64,000 nt of DNA, from positions 32,753,139 through 32,817,138 of the forward strand of contig OX393562.1 of NCBI GenBank assembly GCA_947652115.1, given 5' to 3'. Under the pieces are notes generated by a model. The model saw nothing but the letters and a program-made list of their open reading frames with translations, made no database searches and was not told the DNA's origin. Shown piece by piece: positions 1-9,500 of this stretch (its first letter is position 1; every line of letters starts with the position of its first letter). The position numbers and the translations under genes were made by a program. The DNA is from Blastomussa wellsi (taxonomy: Eukaryota; Cnidaria; Anthozoa; Scleractinia; Plerogyridae).

Positions 1-419
1 TGTTTAGTTTTGTTAATACGTGGTAATTGTTTGTTGTTGTTTCACGATGTAAACAAAATCATTCTTCGGAATATATTGTGGTGCGCATTCATTGAGTCAA
101 GATGAATTGATGAAACGCAACAATTATTTATTTCAAAATTATAAAGGTTGAACAGATTGGACAAAAGTTACTCGCTTGAGACGGAATGAGGCCGGATTCC
201 AGGTTGACACCCTCGATTTATGTATGCGGCCCCTAGGGACGAGAATAGCGTCAAACCTAGTGGCGGCTAATTACCTGCACTCCTCTGAATAATTAGAACA
301 ATATCGAATATGTTTTTCATCAGTAAACGAGGTAACGCGGGGAGGGGAGAAAGGTATAAAGAGATTATTTGCCATGCAAATAGAATTTTTATGTCTTTCT
401 TCTCGGTCAATCAGAATAA

Positions 420-424
<5 letters not shown>

Positions 425-454
<30 letters not shown>

Positions 455-498
455 TGAGCGAATAGTCAACGAGGAGCAGCCGAGTTGACTATCGCTCA

Positions 499-530
<32 letters not shown>

Positions 531-1985
531 TGTAGAAACTCTAAAGGGTTACATTCCAAAAGCTATAATTTTTAAGTATTTTGAGGAAAAAATCAAGAAA
601 AATCTTGCATTCAAAGAGCAACGCGCGCGCGATCGTTTTCTAACGGCGAGTAAGATAAGATAAGATAAGATAACTTTATTTATACACGGTATTTCACAGC
701 TCCACTGTATGAAAAACTTCTCTTCAGGTAATCAGTGCGAGGTTGTGGAAGAACTAGTTTGTTTTCGGTATTCCTCAAACGATAAGCACTCGCGTTGTCG
801 CGATAAACGAATTTTGATCGTAAATATTCTGGTGTCATCCCATGTAAAGTCTTATACATCATGATACATTTCTTTTCAAATCTTTGATGACAGAGTTTAC
901 GCCACCCTAATGCCCGGAACACCACATCTAAATCACTATCTTAGCTCGCAGACATCAAAATGCGGGCAGCACGATTTTGAAGCCTTTGAAGCTTTTCAGA
1001 AAGGCCCTTTCCACAGTTTCCCCATACCACATTACAATAATCAAAGTGAGGCTGAACAAGGCTATTATAGACCCTGATCAAAATGTTAAATGGGATATAA
1101 TTTCGTATTCGTTAATTGCACCAATGGCCGAAGCAATCTTTTTACAAACATTTTCAATGTGGCACTCCCAATTCAAGGTTTGATCGATGTAGACCCCAAG
1201 GGATTTAGCTGATGCTACCTGTTCTACAGCCTTGTCATTTATAATAAGAGAAGGACTTTCTGAAAACTGCGATAACTTCTGCCTTGACGCAATAAGCATA
1301 AACTCTGATTTTGTCAAGTTCAAGGTAAGCTTGTTAGCTGACAACCACGTGTACACGTTACTTAAGTCATAATTAAGGCAATCATTTATATGCTTAACGT
1401 CTGCACTAGCAAATGTCAAGCTGGTATCGTCAGCATACATTCTGGTTTGTGAGTACCTCAGGCAATTCGGTAAGTCGTTAATATATAACAAGAACAAAAG
1501 AGGTCCCAAAATTGTTCCTTGAGGAACACCACATCTCAAGAATGTTGGTGTTGACTTACAGGAATTAATGTGACAAGTTTGAGTTCCATTATCAAGGTAA
1601 GAAGCAAACCATTTATAACTGAGCCGACGAATCCCATAATATTGTAATTTCGTGATCAACTGTATCAAAGGCCTTTTTGAGGTCTACAAAACCACAGCGT
1701 TGACAAAACCACGATCAATGTTCATTGGCCAACTATCAGTAGCTTCAATTAGTGCCGTCAGTGTCGAATGCAAAGAACGAAAACCAGATTGATGACGAGT
1801 AAGAAAGCTATTCTTAGTTAGATACTGATATAGCTTGTCGTAGAGTATCCGTTCGAAAACCTTGGTCACAACCGGAATTACTGATATTGGTCTATAATTT
1901 GTCGGATCAGAGCGCTTCCCGGAATTTTTATACAATCAGATTCACGGATTTCCAATAGAACACAGCTGAGTTTCTACTAATGCCC
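425..1985 (-). repeat. Foldback/MITE-like repeat, split by a LINE insertion
   Basis: The segments 425-655 and about 1935-1985 together match, in reverse, a repeat seen intact at 61720-61981 and 14391-14690. Shared landmarks are an end reading caattagactacgagcccg, an internal palindrome around gagcgatagtcaactcggc, the block gatcgttttcta, and an outer end reading acagctgagtttctacta. The two halves are separated by a retrotransposon fragment (656-1934). About 20 bp of repeat sequence present in the intact copy is missing at the junction. The element codes for nothing visible. Confidence 0.6.
656..1934 (-). mobile_element. 5'-truncated non-LTR retrotransposon (CR1/L2/Jockey-like RT), frameshifted
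   Basis: Translated on the minus strand in several frames, this stretch shows reverse-transcriptase landmarks in the right order. These are TNYRPISVIP (about 1890), SGFRSLHST (about 1780), DLKKAFDTVDHEI (about 1660), GVPQGTILGPLLFLLYINDL (about 1480-1540), the catalytic box MYADDT (about 1430) and LGVYIDQTLNWECHI (about 1170). A C-terminal part then follows, with YNSLVQPHFDYCNVVWGNCG and RLQNRAARI (about 955-1070). The frame changes at least three times (near 1690, 1650 and 1085), so the gene is dead. The 3' end is a short TTATC microsatellite (656-672), a common tail type for CR1/L2-like LINEs. No endonuclease is present, so the copy is 5' truncated. Family assignment within the LINEs is approximate. 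Confidence 0.85.
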
Positions 1986-2560
1986 AGTATATGCAGGTTT
2001 GCATTGAGGCGATCAGACTGAGTCAGAGTGCCAAGAATCGCGAGGCGAGTATTGTTATGCGTTCACGGATATACCGGATGGCTGCCTGTCTCTTTTCATG
2101 CAAATTTGAATACTTTTACAAAGCATTTCTTGAGATTGATTTCTGCGAATTTGTCGCAAAACATGAGTGCTCTAGTCAGCAAACGGCTAAAAATAATCCA
2201 TTTAGTCAGTAAACTGTTAGAGAAAAATGGGTTTAGTCAGTAAGCAGCAAAAATAGAACTTAGTCAGTTAATTTGTATGATTTTATGACTTTTATTAGTG
2301 GTAGACTGTCTACTCGTGCAAAGTAGACTACGAGTAGTCCCTCTTTTTCCTCGAGGGTCGTACATAGGGAGTTCCAGCACGGTTCACGGGCGTAAAAAAA
2401 TAACGAATCACTGATATTAACGAAAATAAGAGAGTAATGTACTCTTTTATCTTGCTCTTACGTAAAGAAAAGTGTCAAAGAAGGAGTATTTAGAGAACGA
2501 AAAATCGAGAAATCCAAATGGTAAATGTATATCTTTATCATTCTCGATAGACGATTCAAT
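1986..2560. other. Non-coding repeat-like DNA
   Basis: No gene is visible. A motif close to 'ttagtcagt' recurs four times between 2200 and 2270. A sequence near 2320 (gtagactacgagtagtccc) resembles the end of a dispersed foldback repeat. Confidence 0.3.
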
Positions 2561-3012
2561 TGTAAGAATTTATAAAATCATGTTCTACACCCGTGCGGGC
2601 ATTAAAATCACCTGCCAAAACTACAAAATAATCTCTTTTAAAGATATTAATATCATCTTCTAAATTTGGAAGAGTATCGGGGTTAAAATAAGGTGAATGA
2701 CTTGGAGGGATATAACATGAACATTACAGAATATCTCTGTCTAATTGCAGAATATGAGGGAAAAATATTTTGTAAGGGATCTTTTTTTCTAGGAGGGCTT
2801 AAAGCAATGATGTCAAAACCAGGTATTTCATTCAACTCCGCACCCCAAATTTCCGACATAATTGACACATCACTATCACGAAATTGATGAAGAAAATCAC
2901 ATTTTTGTAATTTGTTATCAAACACTGAATTTTTGCTCAGACCGTTTACGATCCAACAACTAATTTTCAAACGGTTTGAAGAACGGTCTGACAATTGCTT
3001 ATGAAGGTTCAT
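2560..3012 (-). pseudogene. LINE endonuclease (APE-type) remnant
   Basis: The minus strand encodes ISCWIVNGLSKNSVFDNKL (about 2900-2970), then DSDVSIMSEIWG (about 2845-2880). After a frame change near 2700 come PPSHSPYFNPDTLPNLED and VLAGDFNARTG (about 2590-2715). This is the N-terminal apurinic/apyrimidinic endonuclease domain of non-LTR retrotransposons, with the GDFNA catalytic motif. The ORF is frameshifted and both sides are truncated. It could belong to the same family as the RT fragment at 656-1934, but the two are not continuous. Confidence 0.75.
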
Positions 3013-5770
3013 TGTTAACTGTTACCACTAAAAGGTTGTTGAATGAAGCATCTAGAAGATGGATGAATTACAGAAGTAGAATATTAGTTACCATAATATT
3101 ATTTGCTTATAAGGTTAGTTACTGGTAGAGAAGGATGCAAACGCATAAAGCTCGCCAGAGATTTCTTTAATCTTTAATGAACAGATTCTGTAAAAGTAAT
3201 ACTTCACATTGTACTATCGAACTAAGCTGATAAATAACAAACAAAATAATATGCGAAAACTAATCTAAAAACACAACCATCAAGGTAAAAGGTCATTGTA
3301 CCTGAAGAGTGGATCTCTGTGGCTTTGGAAGAACTATAGCGACGGTACAAATCTTGAGAATGACTAAATGTTCGCGAGACGAGCGCTATTACAAACTGAA
3401 ATCGAAACCTAAAATCTACTGCTAAAAATGTTCGTGAGCTGTCAATAATATAAAACCGCAATAGCTGTCCGTATAAGATAACGCACTGAAACTAAAGTAA
3501 ACAAATCGAGTTTATAATCATGCATTGTTATAATTACACAAGTCACGCAATATAACTGTTCTCAACAGTTACCATCTGTTCTGCCACTGAGGTAGATTAT
3601 GATTGACGTTTCATGTCATAGGTCATCGGCGTATGGGCCAGGGGTGGCCGGGGTGGGGGAGTTGCAGCCCCCCCCCCCCCCCAAAAAAAAAAAAAAAAAA
3701 AAAAAACTTTGAGCAACTCAGATTTTTTGGGCAGTAAGAAATTTGGGCAAGGTAAATAGGGAAAAGTTTTTGGGCAAATGGTTCACCGCCTCCTGGCAAA
3801 AAATTGCGCTTACCCTTATGCTTGTATTTATCTAACAATTAGTTGTCCTAGGTGTTCAGCCTTTGGCTGTGGCTGTTAAGTACTGGATACGATAAAAAGT
3901 TTATCATTTGTCAGTTAATATTTTGTCGTGTGTACGGTTACGATAGCATAAAAAAAACATCTTTATGCGCTACGTTGTGGTTCAATTTTATCTTTGGTTG
4001 AAATTTTGTTTTCCTTTGTTTTGGGGTGTGGCAATATTGATAATGAGTTTGAAATAAAGAGAAGAAAAGGATAAAATTGAACCATAACATAGACCCCAGT
4101 CTAAACGTGAACACATGGAGGAAATGTAAAGATTTCCTTCGCTTTTCAGAGTACAAATTCGTAATTTCTTATATATGGCTTGTGTGGATCACTCCTATCA
4201 TTAAAAGCAAAACCTGAGAAAAGTAAAAGGGAAACATGAGAAATGCTTTACAGTAATGAGACGTCAAGTATATGGTAAGTAAACAGCTTTATATGTAAGT
4301 TTAGCTTTTATTCGACTGATCAGTATTTAATTCTATGTACATCAATGACTTTTCGCTACGATTTTTCGGAGAATGCCTTTACAATGCACTTTGAAAGGCG
4401 CTGTTGTGTTTATAGTATCACCCAAACACAGCTGGGGTGCGCATATTTATAAGCCAAGACTCTACCCTGTATTGAAAATACGTATATTAATCGGGTAGTA
4501 CATGCGATGATATTACGAGATGAATACCACAATACACCACGTTCACTGTATTCAAAAAGCAATGTGGATTGATGGCGAAGTCGTCAATTGATAGTTATCA
4601 AGGCAATGTTATAGGGGCTGTGTCTGGGTGATGGCGATGATAAGATCTAAGTTGCGTCTAATGCAAAATCTAAATAGTAACTGTTATTCATAAAAATATC
4701 ATCTAAAATGTTTAAGTTGTCTAGTGAAATGTATAATGATTAATTATTTGTACGTTCCGCTACCGAGCAAGACCAAGGGACAATAAAACATCTCGTGGCG
4801 AGATGAAAATAGGTGAAATCGTTCAGTGCAAGTTACTGAACGAATACCCGAGGTTGTCAATGAACTTTGAATGTACCAAAGAAATGCACACTTGACCTTG
4901 AACCGGTTTTAAAGCAGGAAAATCTAGGTGACCTACAAGCGTCTGTAAAAGAAAGCAGTTTACATTGAGCTAAGAAGAATAATAATATAGTAATACGAGA
5001 TTTTTTATTTACAACTTTAAAGCAGAATTCGGTATGACTTAGCACGAACTTTTGGTTGGCAAAACAGCGTGTATATCAAATCAGCCTTCTGGATATAAAA
5101 AGCAAGGTTGGCTTCTAAAATTCGATCATCTTGAGGAAAACTTCGACACTGTTCTGACATACCAAGCACAGCTAAACTTAACTAAATAGGTTTTGATGTC
5201 CATGGAAGCTGTTTGTTGACAAGGCAGGTTCAGCCTTCTTTTCGTGACATTCCACCGTTTCGTTACGTTGGTAGTGAAGTCACGCTAAGAAGGCTTTCAA
5301 CCTCGTGAAGGCCTCGTTCGAGCCGCGTCACGAGGGCAGTGGGTAAGTGGCCAATATGGACGAGATCGTCTTTTCTTTGATTTTTATCTTTCTCTTTCTT
5401 TCTCTTGTTCTAAACTTATTTTGCTGCATTTAGTACTTTATCTGTAAATTACATAAAACTCTGATAGCTTTTTTTCCATTAAAAACTTTGTTCCTTGTTT
5501 ACTCTTGTCACGCATTTAAGGAGGTTGGCTCTCCATGGTCCGTTTGTTCATATCCGTCTAGTGGTCCACAGGGCATACCTCGGCCCCCTCCGTTAAAGGC
5601 CCCTATTAAAAAAGGCCAATAATATGTAAGAGTTCGTCCACCTCATTCAACTAAAACTAGTCTCATCTTTCATTGAAGTATTGCGTAACTAAGGCAAATC
5701 AGGTTTGAGGCCAAAACGTAGCACTCGATCTCCAAGACAGGTAAAATAAGGGTGAAGATCTCGTTCGTGC
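3013..5770. other. Intergenic DNA, no gene seen
   Basis: I see no exon-like coding here. The one distinctive element is a G/C-homopolymer repeat at 3620-3815, listed separately. The short ORFs in the interval lack recognisable motifs. Confidence 0.4.
3620..3815 (-). repeat. Dispersed G-rich repeat, copy 1
   Basis: This stretch contains ggagttgcagccccc followed by long C and A homopolymers (3668-3706), then ttgggcaaggtaaat and tgggcaaatggttcacc. Read in reverse, it shares its layout with 48187-48318 and 48664-48776: 'cccaaatt', a G run, 'ctgcagcccccc', then 'cgtacgcctatg'. Three copies in one window show it is a dispersed repeat family. Confidence 0.6.
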
Positions 5771-5890
5771 CAAGTGGTCAATCAGGCCGGAGCTGATCCT
5801 GGTTTTCGAAGCGACTAGACGTATTCCTACCCCCACACTCCCAAATTTATAAACCTGAGTGGGAAGAGGTACCATAAGAGTAACACAACA
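5770..5890 (-). mobile_element. tRNA-derived SINE fragment
   Basis: In reverse this matches the body of the full-length SINE at 55714-56019. Shared landmarks are the 'gccggagctgatcc' end and the 'cctgagtgggaagaggtacc' block, which corresponds to 'cacccaggtg' in the intact copy. The tRNA-like head is missing. Confidence 0.6.
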
Positions 5891-6227
5891 CAATAACAAT
5901 GGTCAAGGGTCATCCGAAGTCAAGCCTGCTACCTAAAGGCCTGAAAATTTTCGCGACACGTTTATTTCGTCCAATTTTGTAAGTTTAATTTGACTATTCC
6001 TTCATAATGTGTTTAATATTTTTTGAATTATGATAAAACGACAGCGAAACAGTTCTCAGAAGCCATTCATGTTTTTTACATACTAGCTCTTTTTTGTAAG
6101 AACCTTTTTATAAGAACGCCGAGGCTGAGAAAAGCAAAAAAATAAGAACCTCCTAAGAACGGATAGGTGCCCCAAGGCTGAAATTTGTGTAAGAACTAAT
6201 AAGTATGATGGCCACAATGACAGTCAT

Positions 6228-6233
6228 TTTATT
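6228..6233 (-). promoter_or_regulatory. Possible polyadenylation signal of the E-protein gene
   Basis: AATAAA on the minus strand lies about 150 nt downstream of the stop codon at 6381-6383. It is the first canonical signal after the stop, but use is unproven. Confidence 0.35.
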
Positions 6234-6380
6234 TTCGCGTCATCTTATGTTCGCGACGCCGAGTTTCGTGATATTTTTAAATCGCGGAATTCGCGAAATT
6301 AAAGTGTCGCCAAAATTTCACGCAATAAGGTAACCATTAGGTCACTAAGCCTTACCAGATCGATCTCGTTTAGTTTGCTG

Positions 6381-6583
6381 CTAAAGAAAATAAACTACAT
6401 TGAACCGCCACCCACCTCTTGAAGATCTCCTTCCCCGTCTTCCTCTACCGCGGCCAGCCGCCGCGCCGGTGGTATCAAAAGGTTTGTCCACTCCGGGCAC
6501 AGATCTTTTCTCGGGAGCCTCCTCTTCGACCTTTTCCTCTTCCCGCCTTTTGAGACACGCTGCCTTTGGGTTAAGGTTTCGTT
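6381..6583 (-). CDS. TCF12-like: E-protein last exon (e21): C-terminal signature and RG-rich tail
   Basis: The acceptor is CGTAG before AACGAAACC. The first two bases complete a Glu codon begun in the previous exon. It encodes [17 protein letters not shown], a near-invariant E-protein block immediately after helix 2. A tail of about 45 residues follows, with [12 protein letters not shown] and the arginine/glycine run [15 protein letters not shown], ending NVVYFL. The stop is at 6381-6383. Confidence 0.95.
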
Positions 6584-9500
6584 CTACGACGAGCCAAGAA
6601 AATGGTCTTAGTAAAATAAAAACAAAATACTTAACGGGGCTAATCCGAATAAATGCTTTTTCGTGAAATCCTGACATTCAAGGCAATGAAAAGCAGAAGG
6701 AGTGTTTCAAAGGAACGTCATTCTTCGGTTAAAACTAATAAAGAAACATAGATCGGGAAGGTCTCTCCTAAATGATCACAGTGTCATCCTTGTAAATCAT
6801 CCTTCTGAGTTCAAGCGGCCCCTAGCCTATGGGAAGGCGTAGAAAGTGAGCAAGGGGTAGGGGGTGAGTGAAGGAAAACAAAAAGAAGGAGGGGATCGCG
6901 CTTATCTCCCCCTCCCCCCCCCCAGCCCACGCAGGGTCAACGACCCTAAAAGAACCGTTAACGCAAAGCCAAGCTTACCTCGCACTTGTGATTCTAAACT
7001 TGTGATAACCGAGACTGCTTGGTGAAGGATGACAAGCTGTGAAACAAAGAAACCACTTTAGGAAAGTAGATAGTAAACCATGTTATGTCGTAAGAGGCTA
7101 TTACAGACATGTACAACAAGGTCAAAAGGAAGGGACAAAAAGAACGTCGACAGCAATACACTGTAATAAACAACACAATCATTTTACTGCGGTTTTCAGA
7201 AACATGCGAACTCTGTTCATGTCGACGGTTACGTTTTTCGCTGCCGTCAATCATCAGGCGGACCTCTCAGAAAACAGAGGTACGCTTCAACAGGGTCAAA
7301 AGGTCACGTCTGTCAGTTGTGATTGGTAGACTTCGATCCATTTTGTTTGTTTCTGATTTTCAAGGTTCATTAACTTTTACCGTAATTATGATTGACGGTA
7401 GCGAAAAACGCAATCGTTGGTTGGGTTTTGAACTTCAGAGTTCGCATGTTATTGAAAACCGCAGTAAGATCGAGACGAGGCAATGAAAAGATTGAAAGAG
7501 ACGGCAAATGTAAGAAGGGGTGTGAAGTAAAGGAAAACTCCAAACCTTCACATGATAGAGCGATTTAAATTAGTCAGTAATTTGTTTACAAATCTCGCGG
7601 CACTTTTTCAACCAATCAGAAGCTTCGCGCCAGCTACATGGATTTGCTTTGAGTTTTGATTGGTTCACTGGGTCATACGCGTCCATTAAGATGGACTAGA
7701 GCGATTGCTTTGGGTTTTACGACACTCAGTTGAAAATCGTTCTAACTGAACTGACCTCTATAAGTACTAACTAATAATCTGACTTCTGCTTGGTGACTGA
7801 CTGAACAGAAAATGCGAAGCGATGTACACAGAAACAGCAGAGCCAGCCGCACTTAATCAACAACTGACAAGTGGAGAAGGAAGACTCTACTAAGACCTGT
7901 TCAGGTTGTTTGTTTTTGTTACCTTGGTTTGGGGTTTGTCACTCTCTAAATGCAATTGACACATTCGGCCCAATTCTTTGAAGGCGCCGTTGATGTCTCG
8001 AACTCTCATCCTGTAATAAAGAGTTATGATTATTTGAGTTGTAGGTAGCCTAATGCCTCACCTTAGTCTGTTTAGAATTAGAGTTGGATTTGTCACCCTG
8101 TAAATGCATCATACACATTCTTCCCAATTCTTTGAAGGCTCCATTAATGTCTCGAACTCTCAACCTGTTAAGGCAAGGTCAGAGCACAAATTTGTACTGT
8201 TGAATATCAAATTGATCGGGGCTTTTTTTTCTTTCTTTTGCAGGGCCTCTGGAAAAATCAAATTACCTTGAGCCTTTTTGTGGTTGGTTTAAAGGTAAAC
8301 TTCCCTTCGTCGCATTCAATATTTTTTTCTTCAAGGTTTATATCAAGACGCCCCCAGCCTCCCCTTCCTTCTGCAGACGCAGATAAACGCAATCGACTCT
8401 GACAATGGATAAGTAATTCATGCAAGATAGACGCTATTACAACAATAGGAAGTGCAAAAATAAGGTATAAGATCATTAACAAGATACATGCAGTAATCCA
8501 AATAACACAAAGATCTGACCGGCGATACATACCTTTCCCTAGCGTTATTTGCGTATCTTCTTTCTTGTTCCCTCACAACTCTGACTCTGCCAGTACCTTC
8601 CTCGCAACCATCATCTGTTAACTTATCATCATCGTCGTCTTCGCCGTCCACAATTAAGTCCCTACTGTCCCTTTCATCTCCTATATCCCCGTTACTCTTC
8701 ATGTCTTGTTTTGAGGACGAGTCTTTGCTGCTTTTGGGACCATCAACCCCCGTGTCCATTTTGGAGCCATCTGCAAATTAATTAAAGAAATGAGTTAGAT
8801 ACAACATTTTCAAGCCCCAACTTGAATTAGACCACTGCCAATGCGTTGGAATCTTAGATAAGAACCCTTTATTCGCAAAGTAGATCCCTCCACCCACGTA
8901 CACAAAAAGATAAGAAATCGTTCTGGCATCCTCTTCAGAGGAACTAGCAGACTTGCCATAAGTAAGCTGACTCCTGAGTAATGAAGTTGTGCAAAGCAAG
9001 TGACGAAGTGGACATAAAACGCTTAACCACGAAAGCAGCCACACACAACCCAAGTTTCTCTATGGATACCAGAGTACTACTACAGTTAGAGTTACTAGAT
9101 TTCAACCTTGCATCGTCTGATACAAAACAACTACTGTAATGTGCTACTGGTACTACATTTCTTTGGTCGTCTAATCACTGAAGTCTAACCACTTTCCAGC
9201 TAACTGTTCATGTGTAGTACATGTTCAAACTTGTGACGTGTTATGACCTTTCGTTTTGCGAGTAAATCAAGTTTGGAATTATCTATATACATACATCTTG
9301 ACTCGCTGGTCTCGGAGTTACTTGGAGTTACGTTTTGCGAGTAAATCAAGTTTGGAATTATCTATATACATACATCTTGACTCGCTGGTCTCGGAGTTAC
9401 TTGGAGACATCTGTGAGCCTCCCCCTCTACTTGATAAGTTACTGGGAGATGCCATACCAGGGTCATCTTCCATTCCACTATGTGCACCACTCTGAAATCA

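Noticed and set aside
6400..6666. Plus-strand ORF of 88 codons
   Set aside because: It is antisense to the E-protein's last exon.
7109..7486. Plus-strand ORF of 125 codons
   Set aside because: It is produced by the arms of the foldback element and is not conserved coding.
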